Below are positions 10,838-20,763 of a DNA stretch of 64,000 nucleotides, piece by piece. The number at the start of each line of letters is the position of its first letter. Within the stretch, counting starts at the first letter, position 1. The notes beneath the pieces were generated by a model, which searched no databases, had not been told where the DNA came from, and was given only the letters and a program-made list of their open reading frames with translations. This stretch comes from Solimonas sp. (GTDB taxonomy: Bacteria > Pseudomonadota > Gammaproteobacteria > Nevskiales > Nevskiaceae), in contig JASBRP010000051.1 in the NCBI GenBank assembly GCA_030149365.1, positions 1-64,000 of the forward strand, given 5' to 3'. The position numbers and the translations under genes were made by a program.

Positions 10838-11083
10838 ATGCAGCCTGAAATCCCGCAAAAAGCCGCCTACGCCCTGGACCTGGAACCGGGCGATTACCTC
10901 TGGTGTGCCTGCGGCCGCTCGCAGCGCCAGCCGTTCTGCGACGGCTCGCACCAGGGCACCGGCTTTGTGCCCCTGCCGTTCACCATCAAGCCGGGGCGGG
11001 TGCGCACGCACTGGCTCTGTGGCTGCAAGTACAGCAAACGCCCCCCGTTCTGCGACGCCAGCCACAACCGGCTGCCAAAGTAG
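10838..11083 (+). CDS. CDGSH iron-sulfur protein, double motif
   Basis: The 81-residue protein has two CDGSH-type [2Fe-2S] motifs, each with three Cys and one His: [16 protein letters not shown] and [16 protein letters not shown]. The tandem arrangement matches bacterial MitoNEET-like proteins, which are small redox or cluster-transfer proteins in the cytoplasm. No substrate can be inferred. The ATG at 10838 puts the first motif at the normal distance from the N-terminus. The DUF4124 gene is divergent, 69 bp upstream. Confidence 0.85.
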   Translation: MQPEIPQKAAYALDLEPGDYLWCACGRSQRQPFCDGSHQGTGFVPLPFTIKPGRVRTHWLCGCKYSKRPPFCDASHNRLPK

Positions 11084-11090
11084 CGCGTAC

Positions 11091-11120
11091 CTGCAGGAGC
11101 CAGCATGCTGGCTCCTACAG
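11091..11120. repeat. REP-like palindrome
   Basis: GGAGCCAGCATGCTGGCTCC at 11096-11115 is a perfect 20-nt palindrome flanked by tgca/taca. It is the same family as the element at 6907-6966 and also sits in a convergent intergenic gap. Confidence 0.65.
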
Positions 11121-11160
11121 GGGGCATGCCTGGCGGGGATGGCCTGCGCCGGCTGCCGCA

Positions 11161-11192
11161 AAAAAAGGGCGGCCCTCAGGCCGCCCTTCTTC
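11161..11192 (-). terminator. Bidirectional terminator between the CDGSH gene and amtB
   Basis: AAGGGCGGCC-CTCA-GGCCGCCCTT (11165-11188) has a 10-bp stem. The six-A run at 11161-11166 becomes a T run for the minus-strand amtB transcript. Confidence 0.8.
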
Positions 11193-11208
11193 GTTGCCCA
11201 GACGCCGA

Positions 11209-12501
11209 TCAGAGCGTCTGCAGGTCGTAACCACGCTCGTTGTGCTGCGTGGTGTCGAGGCCCATGGTCTCTTCCTCGTCGTTGACGCGCAGGCCGGTCA
11301 ACACGCCGACCAGCTTCAGCAGGCCCCAGGTCAGCACGGCGGTGTAGGCGATGGTGGCACCAATGCCGAGCAGCTGCACGCCCAGCTGCGAACCCATGTC
11401 CATGCCCTCGGCATAGCCCTGGCCGCTGAACACGCCCAGCGAGGACGAGGCGAAGATGCCGGCGGCGAAGGTGCCGAGCATGCCGCCGACGCCGTGCACC
11501 GGGAACACGTCCAGGGAGTCATCGATCTTCAGCACGCGCTTCAGGCCATGGGTGGCGAAGAAGCAGACGAAGCCGGCCACCAGGCCGATCACCAGGGCGC
11601 CGCCAGGGCCGACGAAGCCGGAGGCCGGTGTGATGGTGCCCAGGCCGGCGACCATGCCGGTGACGATGCCCAGCGCCGAGGGCTTGCCGTATTTCACCCA
11701 CTCGATGGCGCTCCACATCATGGCGCCGGCCGCGGCGGAGAGATGCGTCACCAGGATCGCCATGGTGGCGTTGCCGCCGGCCGTGAGGGCCGAGCCGCCG
11801 TTGAAGCCGAACCAGCCCACCCACAGCATGCCGGCGCCGGTCACGGTCATGGTCATGTTGTGCGGCATCATCGGTGTCTGCATGAAGCCGCGGCGCGAGC
11901 CGAGCACGACGGCCGCCACCAGCGCGGCGACGCCGGCGGTGATGTGGACCACGGTGCCGCCGGCGAAGTCCAGCAGGCCGCGCTTGAACAACCAGCCATC
12001 CGCCGCCCAGACCCAGTGGCAGACCGGCAGGTAGACCGCCAGCAGCCACAGCACCGAGAACAGCAGCATGGCCGAGAACTTCATGCGCTCGGCGAAGCCG
12101 CCTACCACCAGCGCCGGCGTGATGGCGGCGAAGGTCAGCTGGAACATGGCGAAGGCGGTCTCGGGGATGCTGCCCGACATGGAGCCTTCGGTAACGCCCT
12201 GGAAGAAGGCCTTGGACAGGCCACCGATGAAGCCGTTGCCGGGGGCGAAGGCCAGGCTGTAGCCGCAAACCAGCCAGATCACCGACACCACGCAGACGAT
12301 GGCGAAGCACTGCATCAGCACCGACAGCACGTTCTTGGCACGGACCAGGCCGCCGTAGAACAGGGCCAGACCGGGCAGGCTCATGAACAGGACCAGGGCG
12401 GTCGAGGTCATGATCCAGGCGGTATCACCGGAATTGAGTCCTTCCTGTGCCGACACCGCCATGGGCATCAGCGCCAGCAGTGCGCAGATCAGTTTCTTCA
12501 T
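11209..12501 (-). CDS. amtB: Ammonium transporter AmtB
   Basis: The 430-residue inner-membrane ammonium channel has a signal-like first segment and about 11 membrane helices. Family landmarks include 'LPGLALFYGGLVRAKNVLS', 'VVHITAG' with the first pore histidine, and 'FPVHGVGG' with the second. The C-terminal tail that contacts GlnK is present. The ATG at 12501 follows AGGGGGAGCCT; an earlier in-frame start is less well placed. The PII gene lies directly upstream on the same strand, the classical glnK-amtB arrangement in which GlnK plugs the channel when nitrogen is ample. Confidence 0.92.
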   Translation of the reverse strand: MKKLICALLALMPMAVSAQEGLNSGDTAWIMTSTALVLFMSLPGLALFYGGLVRAKNVLSVLMQCFAIVCVVSVIWLVCGYSLAFAPGNGFIGGLSKAFFQGVTEGSMSGSIPETAFAMFQLTFAAITPALVVGGFAERMKFSAMLLFSVLWLLAVYLPVCHWVWAADGWLFKRGLLDFAGGTVVHITAGVAALVAAVVLGSRRGFMQTPMMPHNMTMTVTGAGMLWVGWFGFNGGSALTAGGNATMAILVTHLSAAAGAMMWSAIEWVKYGKPSALGIVTGMVAGLGTITPASGFVGPGGALVIGLVAGFVCFFATHGLKRVLKIDDSLDVFPVHGVGGMLGTFAAGIFASSSLGVFSGQGYAEGMDMGSQLGVQLLGIGATIAYTAVLTWGLLKLVGVLTGLRVNDEEETMGLDTTQHNERGYDLQTL

Positions 12502-12520
12502 AGGCTCCCCCTTGAGCATA

Positions 12521-12549
12521 AAAAAACCCCCGTCGACGTTGACGGGGGT
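12521..12549 (-). terminator. Intrinsic terminator inside the glnK-amtB operon
   Basis: On the minus strand CCCCCGTC-AACGTC-GACGGGGG (12527-12548) is followed by T7. It is a complete Rho-independent terminator between the glnK stop and amtB start. It should allow only partial read-through into amtB, giving more PII than channel. Confidence 0.8.
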
Positions 12550-12566
12550 ATGTTGTGTTGCAGGCT

Positions 12567-12905
12567 TCAGACCGCTTCGACTCCGGACTCGCCGGTGCGG
12601 ATGCGGACGGTCTGGTCCAGGTCATAGACGAAGATCTTGCCGTCGCCGATCTGGCCGGTCTTGGCGGCCTTCTGGATGGCTTCCACGGCCTTGTCGACCA
12701 TGTCCGGGCCGATGGCGACCTCCAGCTTGATCTTGGGCAGCAGGTCCACGGTGTACTCGGCGCCGCGGTACAGCTCGGTGTGGCCCTTCTGGCGGCCGAA
12801 GCCACGCACCTCGGTCACCGTCATGCCCTGGACCCCGATGTCGGCCAGCGCCTCGCGGACGGCGTCGAGCTTGAAGGGCTTGATGATGGCGATGAGCATT
12901 TTCAT
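12567..12905 (-). CDS. glnK: PII nitrogen regulatory protein (GlnK type)
   Basis: The 112-residue trimeric PII signal protein binds ATP, ADP and 2-oxoglutarate. The T-loop '[10 protein letters not shown]' carries the uridylylation tyrosine (Tyr51). PII signature patterns '[14 protein letters not shown]' and '[14 protein letters not shown]' are intact. Linkage to amtB supports the GlnK rather than GlnB name. A -24/-12-like sequence lies about 40 bases upstream, consistent with nitrogen control through RpoN/NtrC. Confidence 0.9.
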   Translation of the reverse strand: MKMLIAIIKPFKLDAVREALADIGVQGMTVTEVRGFGRQKGHTELYRGAEYTVDLLPKIKLEVAIGPDMVDKAVEAIQKAAKTGQIGDGKIFVYDLDQTVRIRTGESGVEAV

Positions 12906-12941
12906 GAGCGGCTCCGCGGGTCGGGGCTGAATTTTGGAGCG

Positions 12942-12956
12942 GCAAGTCTACCACCG
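12942..12956 (-). promoter_or_regulatory. Possible sigma-54 promoter for glnK-amtB
   Basis: On the minus strand CGGTGGTAGACTTGC has GG and GC dinucleotides spaced 10 bases apart, with a perfect TTGC at -12. The -24 half (CGGTGG) matches TGGCAC poorly. The implied start of transcription is near 12930, about 25 bases before the ATG. Confidence 0.45.
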
Positions 12957-12964
12957 CCCCCCGC

Positions 12965-13000
12965 CAAAAAAGAAAAGGGCGGGTGCTTGCGCACCCGCCC
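12965..13000 (-). terminator. Terminator of the second amt gene
   Basis: GGGCGGGTGC-TTGC-GCACCCGCCC (12977-13000) is a 10-bp stem with a T-rich tail (TTTTCTTTTTT) on the minus strand, 40 bases after the amt stop. Confidence 0.85.
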
Positions 13001-13039
13001 CCTGAAACCCGCCGGCGATGCCGGACGGGGTTGTTCTGC

Positions 13040-14557
13040 TTAGTTGTAGGCCTTCTCGCCGTGCTCGGCGAGGTCCAGGCCCTCGGATTCTTCTTCTTCG
13101 GTCACGCGCAGGCCAATGGTGTACTTCAGGGCCAGCAGGGTCACCGCCGAAACCACGGCGCTCCAGACGATGGCGATCAGCACGGCCTTGACCTGGATCA
13201 TGATCTGGGCCGACGAGTAGCCGGCGGTCAGTTCAACCCAGTTGTTGTACACGCCCACGCCGCCCTTGGCCGGATCGACGAACACGCCGGTCAGGATGGC
13301 GCCAACGATGCCGCCCACCGCGTGGACACCGAAGGCGTCCAGGGCGTCGTCATAGCCCAGGACCTTCTTCAGGTAAGCCACGGCGAAGAAGCAGATCACG
13401 CCTGACAGCAGTCCGATGACCAGGGCGCCGTTGATGCCGACGAAGCCGCAAGCCGGGGTGATGGCCACCAGGCCGGCGATGGCGCCGGAGATGATGCCCA
13501 GCAGGGAGGGCTTGCCCTTCAGGATCCACTCGGCGAAGAACCAGGCGATACCAGCGGCAGCGGTGGCGAAGGCGGTGTTGGCGAACGCCAGGACCGCGTA
13601 GCCGTTGGCTTCGAGGTTGGAGCCGGCGTTGAAGCCGAACCAGCCAAACCACAGCAGCGAGGCGCCGATCATCGACATGGTCAGGCTGTGCGGAGCCATG
13701 GAGGTCTTGCCGTAGCCCGAGCGCTTGCCGACGATGATCGCAGCCACCAGGCCCGCGATACCGGCGTTGATGTGGACCACGGTGCCGCCCGCGAAGTCCA
13801 GCGCGCCCAGCTGCCACAGGTAGCCCGCGGTCGCGTTGAGGGCGTCGACCTGGTCGAGGCTGGTGTAGGCATCCGGACCCGCCCACCACCAGACCATGTG
13901 CGCCATCGGCAGGTAGGACAGGGTGAACCAGATCACCGAGAAGATCAGCACGGCCTTGAACTTCATGCGCTCGGCATAGGCGCCGGCGATCAGGGCCACG
14001 GTGATGCAGGCGAAGGTCATCTGGAACACGGCGAACAGCAGCTCCGGAATCACCACGCCCTTGCTGAAGGTGGCGGTCGCGGTGAAGAAGCCATTGGCGT
14101 CATAGACCACGCCCTTCAGGAACATCTTGTCCAGTGTTCCGAAGAAGGGGCCGGTGCCGCTGAAGGCAACCGAGTAGCCGTAGACACACCACAACACGCC
14201 GATCAGACAGAAGATGGCGAAGGTCTGGGTCAGGGTCGAGAGCATGTTCTTCTGGCGGACCATGCCGCCGTAGAACAGGGCCAGGCCCGGCAGGGACATC
14301 AGCAGCACGAACGCGGTGGAGACCAGCATCCACGCGATGTTGCCTTCATTGAAGACCGGCGGCGTCGGCTTGGCTTCTTCCGCCGGAGCGGCTTCAGCCG
14401 GGGCCGCGACCGGAGCGGCCTCGGCGGCAGCAGCCGCTTCGACTGCGGCTTCAGCGGCGGCAGCCGGAGCAGCCGGCGAATCCGCCTGCGACCACGCGGG
14501 CGCGGCGAGGCCGCACATGGCGGCCAGCATCAATGCACTTAGAGTCTTACGCATCAT
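13040..14557 (-). CDS. Second ammonium transporter (Amt family)
   Basis: The protein has about 505 residues. The signal peptide (about 1-22) is followed by an unusual Ala/Glu/Pro-rich stretch of about 45 residues before the Amt core, which the first AmtB lacks. The core shows 'LPGLALFYGGMVRQKNMLS', 'VVHINAG' and 'FGVHAVGG', keeping both pore histidines. Three ATGs are near the 5' end; 14557 is preferred because it sits 9 bases after TAAGGGA (14563 would leave 3 bases, 14554 twelve). A PII gene lies immediately upstream, so the window has two complete PII-Amt pairs. Confidence 0.9.
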   Translation of the reverse strand: MMRKTLSALMLAAMCGLAAPAWSQADSPAAPAAAAEAAVEAAAAAEAAPVAAPAEAAPAEEAKPTPPVFNEGNIAWMLVSTAFVLLMSLPGLALFYGGMVRQKNMLSTLTQTFAIFCLIGVLWCVYGYSVAFSGTGPFFGTLDKMFLKGVVYDANGFFTATATFSKGVVIPELLFAVFQMTFACITVALIAGAYAERMKFKAVLIFSVIWFTLSYLPMAHMVWWWAGPDAYTSLDQVDALNATAGYLWQLGALDFAGGTVVHINAGIAGLVAAIIVGKRSGYGKTSMAPHSLTMSMIGASLLWFGWFGFNAGSNLEANGYAVLAFANTAFATAAAGIAWFFAEWILKGKPSLLGIISGAIAGLVAITPACGFVGINGALVIGLLSGVICFFAVAYLKKVLGYDDALDAFGVHAVGGIVGAILTGVFVDPAKGGVGVYNNWVELTAGYSSAQIMIQVKAVLIAIVWSAVVSAVTLLALKYTIGLRVTEEEESEGLDLAEHGEKAYN

Positions 14558-14570
14558 GATCATGATTCCC

Positions 14571-16814
<2,244 letters not shown>

Positions 16815-16836
16815 GCTCGCCAACGGGTACAAAGAA

Positions 16837-16863
16837 AAAGGGCCGCTTGCGCGGCCCTTTTTG
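16837..16863 (+). terminator. Terminator of comM
   Basis: AAAAAGGGCCGCTTGCGCGGCCCTTTTT is a strong stem with a T run, 22 bases after the stop. It is bidirectional and also serves the convergent porin gene. The stem is the same as that at 17751-17774. Confidence 0.88.
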
Positions 16864-16892
16864 TGGACTTGGAGTTGTCCGTACGGCTTGGC

Positions 16893-17573
16893 TTACAGAT
16901 CGAACGCCTTCTTCAGACCGACGTAGATCGATTCCTTGCCAATGAGGTCTTCCTCGGAGTTCGCAGCGATAGCAGCGGTGAAGGTATAGCCACCTTCCAG
17001 CGTCTTCGACAGGCTCAGGCTGTAGTCGAGATAGCTGTCTTCCGTGGCGGGCGCGAGTGGCGTGCCCAGAATGCCCGTCTCGACGCCGTCGCCAAAGCTG
17101 TAGCCAACCTGCGGAGTCAGCGTCAGCGTGTCGCTCAGGGCGATGGCATAGCTGGCCGTCAGGTAGAAGGCCTCGTCTTCGCTGGCGCCGAACTCAGGGC
17201 TGAAGTACAGCTTGCCGCTGAAGCCGGCGGCCGACAGGCCGGCGTAGACTTCGGAGAAGTTCGACTTGGTGGCATCGCGATAGCCGTAGAAGATGTAGCC
17301 CACGTCATAGGTCAGCTCGCCGGCCTTGCCGCTGAAGCCAGCATACAGGTCCGTCTCGTAGGAGCCGAACGCGGTGTTGGAGGTCCACACGCCCGTGTAG
17401 AAGCCGCTGTCATGCGCGTAGTCCAGGCCGCCCTGGACAGCAGCGTCGTCGCCGGTCTGGGTGATGCCGCGGAACAGGTAGTTGCTGAATGCGGCGACAT
17501 TGCCCGTCACCCCCGCGAACGCCGAACCGCTGGTCATCAGAGCAGCTGCAACGGCAATGTGCTTCAGTTTCAT
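16893..17573 (-). CDS. TorF-family putative outer-membrane porin
   Basis: The 226-residue protein has a signal peptide (1-20, AFA cleavage) followed by 'GVTGNVAAFSNYLFRGITQT', the hallmark start of the TorF/TIGR02001 family. The rest alternates as expected for a small beta barrel and ends in 'YVGLKKAFDL', with a hydrophobic C-terminal residue pattern. The substrate is unknown. It is a single gene between two terminators. Confidence 0.85.
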   Translation of the reverse strand: MKLKHIAVAAALMTSGSAFAGVTGNVAAFSNYLFRGITQTGDDAAVQGGLDYAHDSGFYTGVWTSNTAFGSYETDLYAGFSGKAGELTYDVGYIFYGYRDATKSNFSEVYAGLSAAGFSGKLYFSPEFGASEDEAFYLTASYAIALSDTLTLTPQVGYSFGDGVETGILGTPLAPATEDSYLDYSLSLSKTLEGGYTFTAAIAANSEEDLIGKESIYVGLKKAFDL

Positions 17574-17750
17574 GCTTCGCCTCTCCTGAGGAAAATCAAA
17601 ATTAAAGTTGGTTCAAGGCAGCGGCGCGATTCATGTCGCACCGAACCCCCGCCATGAGAGAGCAATGAGCATGCCAAGCGTCGGGCAGGCTCCATGACGG
17701 TGCTTGCGCTCCATTCTGGAGCATCCCTCAAAAACATGCGGGGAAACGAG

Positions 17751-17775
17751 AAAGGGCCGCTTGCGCGGCCCTTCT
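17751..17775 (-). terminator. Terminator of the beta-barrel gene at 17793
   Basis: AAAGGGCCGCTTGCGCGGCCCTT has a 9-bp stem with TTGC in the loop and an A-rich left side (T run on the minus strand). The stem is identical to the one at 16840-16858. Confidence 0.8.
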
Positions 17776-17792
17776 TACATCTGGAACAGCGA

Positions 17793-18944
17793 TCAGAACT
17801 TGTAGATGGCCTTGATGGCCACGCTACCCTGATTGTCTTCCAGCGTAGTGCCGTCCACGATTACGTCGTCGCCGGCCATGTCGTAGCGCACCTCGCCCAG
17901 CAGCTCGAGATTATTGGCAACCTTGTGACCCAGCGTGAGCGTGTAGCTCTGTGCATCGGTATCTGCGGAACCGCCGAGAACGCCGAGAGCAAACGAGTCG
18001 CTGATGTCGACGTACTCGACGCGCAGCGAGCCGCGAGTCTTGTCGCTCAGCTTCAGGTTGCCGTAAGCCGCGATGCCCCAAACCTTCTGGTCATCAACGC
18101 CAGCTGCATCAGGCTTGGATACTCGGTAGTCGGCATTCAGGACCACCTGGAGCGTATCGGAGGCCTGCACACTGAACACGGCGTCGATCAGGGTTTCTTC
18201 CACCGGGATGGTGCTGTCGGACGACTGGTAACCGACCAACGAGAAGCTGCTCTTGGCCGAAGGCGCGAGGCTGAAGCCCAGCTCGATGGTCTTTTGCGGA
18301 TCGGCGTCAGGGCCCAGGGGATTGAACGCCGGCGCCACATAGCCGGGGACGAAGGCCAGGCCACCGAAGCCAGCGTTGGACAGGCCGCCGTAGAGCGTGG
18401 CGCCGCCCATCTTGTAGCTGGCGCGCACGCCGGTGTGGACCAGCGGCTGCACGTTGGTGAAGAGCAGGCCACGCGAGATGTTGGCATTCTGGGTATCGTT
18501 GATCACTTCGGCGCCGGCCAGCGTCACGAAGCGGCCGCCGATGACCGTCAGGCCGCCGGTGGCGTACTGGAGGTAGGCCTGGGTGACGTTGATGTTGTCT
18601 CCACCATCGCCGTAGGCCGCGTTCAGCACCTTGGCGTCTTCGCCGGCGATGACATTGACCAGGGCACCGGCGCCCTGCGCGGGCAGCTTGGCCAGCGTGA
18701 AGGCGGCTTGGTTCAGGTCGAAGGAATCGGAGTTGCCGTCAAACTGGCGAAACTGCAGATCGGGGATGCCAGCGCCAATGCCCGGATCCGAATTGAAGCC
18801 ATAGGTGTAGCCGCCGGAGATGTAGCCATCCAGCGTGACACCCGACGCACCCAGCACTTCGGTCAGGGTCGGTGCAGCCGCGGAAGACATCATCGGAAGG
18901 CAGGCGAGACCCGCCGCCGTCAACAAGCCAACGTACTTGCTCAT
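17793..18944 (-). CDS. Outer-membrane beta-barrel protein (OmpL-like porin family)
   Basis: The 383-residue protein has a signal peptide of about 23 residues (cut near SSAAA), then 'VTLDGYISGGYTYGFNSDPG' and repeated amphipathic strands, closing with 'SVAIKAIYKF' and a terminal Phe typical of outer-membrane barrels. It best fits the putative beta-barrel porin-2 (OmpL-like) group. The ATG at 18944 follows AAAGGAGCGTT; the in-frame codon six residues upstream has no good site. The substrate is unknown. Confidence 0.75.
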   Translation of the reverse strand: MSKYVGLLTAAGLACLPMMSSAAAPTLTEVLGASGVTLDGYISGGYTYGFNSDPGIGAGIPDLQFRQFDGNSDSFDLNQAAFTLAKLPAQGAGALVNVIAGEDAKVLNAAYGDGGDNINVTQAYLQYATGGLTVIGGRFVTLAGAEVINDTQNANISRGLLFTNVQPLVHTGVRASYKMGGATLYGGLSNAGFGGLAFVPGYVAPAFNPLGPDADPQKTIELGFSLAPSAKSSFSLVGYQSSDSTIPVEETLIDAVFSVQASDTLQVVLNADYRVSKPDAAGVDDQKVWGIAAYGNLKLSDKTRGSLRVEYVDISDSFALGVLGGSADTDAQSYTLTLGHKVANNLELLGEVRYDMAGDDVIVDGTTLEDNQGSVAIKAIYKF

Positions 18945-19080
18945 AACGCTCCTTTCACACATTTTGGAATCAGTTTCTCGTGAACCGGCGCGCGGTTTAG
19001 GTGCGCGCTGCCGGTACCCCTCTCTCGCGCAAGCACCTTGATGGTGCAGAGCGATCCGACTCTAACAGGGGTTCACAAAA

Positions 19081-19098
19081 ATGTCATGAAATTGAAAC
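19081..19098. promoter_or_regulatory. Weak Pho-box-like sequence
   Basis: ATGTCAT-GAAA-TTGAAAC has one near-perfect half of the PhoB repeat (CTGTCAT), the right 4-base spacer and a poor second half, about 137 bases upstream of the barrel gene at 17793-18944. It is weak evidence alone. Confidence 0.2.
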
Positions 19099-19124
19099 AG
19101 AGCGTTATAAGGCCTCCGGAAAGC

Positions 19125-19153
19125 AAAAAGGCCGGGCTTGAGCCCGGCCTTTT
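19125..19153 (-). terminator. Terminator of the cytochrome c gene
   Basis: AAAAAGGCCGGGCTTGAGCCCGGCCTTTT is a long GC stem with A and T flanks, 20 bases downstream of the cytochrome stop. Confidence 0.85.
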
Positions 19154-19172
19154 GTGTGAAGCCCGCTTCGGA

Positions 19173-19655
19173 TCAGACGCCGGCTTTCTTCAGCAGCACT
19201 TCGACGGCGGCCTTGACCTCGTCGTCCGACAGGTCGGGATCGCCACCGCGCGGCGGCATCATGCCCTTGCCGGCAATGGCCTTGGTCACCAGGCCATCCA
19301 GGCCGCCTTCGGTGGCCTTGCGGGCCGACCAGGCCGCCTTGTCATGCGGAGCGCCCTGCACACCGGTCTCGTGGCAGCCGGCGCAGATCTTGGTCACCAC
19401 CTCGTCGCCCGTGTAGGCGGCGCGCTGGACCTTGTTGGCCTGCTGCATCTGCAGCAGCACGGAAGGATCGGTCACCACGGTGCCCACGGGAGCGATGCGG
19501 GCCTGCAGGCGTTCCGGGCCGGTGGCGTCACCGTGGCCTTCGCCATCGTCGATCAGCCCGGCGGCGCCGATGCAGATGAAGAAGATCAGGAACAGGCCGC
19601 CCATGACCTTGCCGAAATTAACGAAAAAAACCTGATCGTGGTTTTTGTGCTCCAC
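19173..19655 (-). CDS. Membrane-anchored cytochrome c5-type protein
   Basis: The 160-residue protein has one N-terminal membrane anchor (about 17-36, not cleaved) and a C-terminal class I c-type domain. The haem motif is CAGCH (92-96); the likely axial methionine lies in 'GKGMMPPRGG' near residue 132. The 'MPPRGG...LSDDEVKAAVEVLL' ending is typical of cytochrome c5 (CycB-like). It would carry electrons on the periplasmic face of the inner membrane. The GTG at 19655, after AGGGAG, is preferred; the frame extends upstream without sense. Confidence 0.82.
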   Translation of the reverse strand: MEHKNHDQVFFVNFGKVMGGLFLIFFICIGAAGLIDDGEGHGDATGPERLQARIAPVGTVVTDPSVLLQMQQANKVQRAAYTGDEVVTKICAGCHETGVQGAPHDKAAWSARKATEGGLDGLVTKAIAGKGMMPPRGGDPDLSDDEVKAAVEVLLKKAGV

Positions 19656-19802
19656 GGACGACTCCCTGAATGGCTTGGCTATATGGCTTTTGCGGCGCGG
19701 GAGTATAGCCGGTGCGGGCATTTACGGGTATCCTGCCCGCCCCGTCACGCCTTGCCTTCCTCCCTGGACGGCCCCCGGCAGGCGGCGTCCGTACATATAT
19801 AT

Positions 19803-19842
19803 GCGTCCGTAGCTCAGCTGGATAGAGTACCGGCTTCCGAAG
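19803..19842 (+). pseudogene. Truncated tRNA-Arg 5' fragment
   Basis: These 40 bases are identical to positions 1-40 of the intact tRNA-Arg at 19886. Identity begins exactly at the tRNA 5' end and stops in the 3' side of the anticodon stem, after which the sequence diverges. It cannot fold as a tRNA. The break point is where some tyrosine integrases recombine, so it may be a scar of an integration or excision event. Confidence 0.75.
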
Positions 19843-19885
19843 GCACGAGTCATTGGGCGATAATGGGGTTGTAGAAAAAGTCATC

Positions 19886-19962
19886 GCGTCCGTAGCTCAG
19901 CTGGATAGAGTACCGGCTTCCGAAGCCGAGGGTCGGGGGTTCGAATCCCTCCGGGCGCACCA
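19886..19962 (+). tRNA. tRNA-Arg (anticodon CCG)
   Basis: The 77-nt cloverleaf has acceptor GCGTCCG pairing with CGGGCGC, a D arm AGCTCAGCTGGATAGAGT, anticodon loop TTCCGAA (CCG at 34-36), the T arm GGGGGTTCGAATCCCTC, and an encoded CCA. The outermost pair of the anticodon stem is a C-A mismatch; the other four pair. It reads CGG arginine codons. It borders the island and is a likely attachment site. Confidence 0.9.
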
Positions 19963-20039
19963 AATCAATAGCTTCCGTGAATTTCTGCCAGCGCACTGCT
20001 GGCCCCGCGGATGTCCACCCAGCGGCAGCGGCGTTGGGA

Positions 20040-20150
20040 ATTGACCCAATCCCTACTTAAGGCACAAATCCCTCGATGGGCACAAATGCCCATTTTATGC
20101 CCATCCTGTGCCCGCGACTTCCGGGCATTGCCTGCATTGACCCAATCTCT
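20040..20150. repeat. Direct repeat pair ATTGACCCAATCyCT
   Basis: ATTGACCCAATCCCT (20040-20054) and ATTGACCCAATCTCT (20136-20150) differ at one base and lie 96 bases apart, starting 77 bases after the tRNA. Short direct repeats near a tRNA attachment site could be integrase arm sites. Confidence 0.4.
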
Positions 20151-20302
20151 CTGTGCCCAGCCTTTTGAGCCCCTGAACGGAGTAAGGCGAGCGAGGAATC
20201 CAACCAGGTCAGGCTGCCCGCTGTTCTCACTTGCTGGCCGGGCCAGCGCTTGGCAATCAGCCGTAGCTGCCGTCAGGTCGGGCCCCTCGGTCGCGGCGAT
20301 CG

Positions 20303-20442
20303 CACGGCGGCAATTACGGCCCGGTGGCCGGCCAGGCGGCGTCGCATCTGCACGCGCACCTGATCCCGAGATACTCCGGCGACCGCTCGAACCCTCGCGG
20401 CGGGGTCCAATGGCTTCCGTCCAGGAAGCCGACTACTGGGCT
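20303..20442 (+). pseudogene. HIT-family hydrolase remnant, frameshifted
   Basis: One frame reads HGGNYGPVAGQAASHLHAHL followed by IPRYSGDRSNPRGGVQW, which carries the histidine triad (H-L-H-A-H-L) and the C-terminal landmark of bacterial HIT nucleotide hydrolases. The matching next block, 'SVQEADYW', continues in another frame, so a single-base indel lies near 20414-20420. The N-terminal half of the gene is absent. This is a decayed fragment, not a functional gene. Confidence 0.6.
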
Positions 20443-20763
20443 GGGCCAAGATGCCCGCCTAACCAACACCACAGGCGCAACTGGACTTCCTGGCTCAGAT
20501 TCAGCGTCTACCATCTGAAGGAAGCTTCACTGCGAGCCACAAAATACGGCTTACTATTTGCCCTCTGCGACATAGCGGTGGAGAGCCCCGAGTCCGGCGA
20601 ATGCGGGCTGTTCCTGCCCGCTCGGAACTGGGATTCAGTTCCTGGGCTCAGGCAGACCGCACTGCCCATGGGACACGCGAGCCAACGTAGCCTACGAGGA
20701 TCCACCTGGAATCCCGCCGTTCTTTCAGCACCACCGCGACCTTGTCCATAACATTGTTCTTGC

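Larger units (their letters stand above)
19963..20763. other. Island left flank without intact genes
   Basis: No intact gene is supported. It holds a direct repeat pair, a small palindrome (ATGGGCA/TGCCCAT at 20076-20093), a frameshifted HIT-family remnant at 20303-20442, and about 300 bases of unrecognised sequence downstream of dtcC. An open frame of 246 codons exists on the plus strand but resembles nothing. Confidence 0.5.

Noticed and set aside
19853..20044. Small frames across the tRNA
   Set aside because: They translate the tRNA sequence; recurring 'SVAQLDRVPASE' is a well-known artefact of translated tRNA genes.
20011..20751. 246-codon plus-strand frame after the tRNA
   Set aside because: It contains part of a HIT-like remnant in only one short block, and the rest is meaningless; treated as debris.
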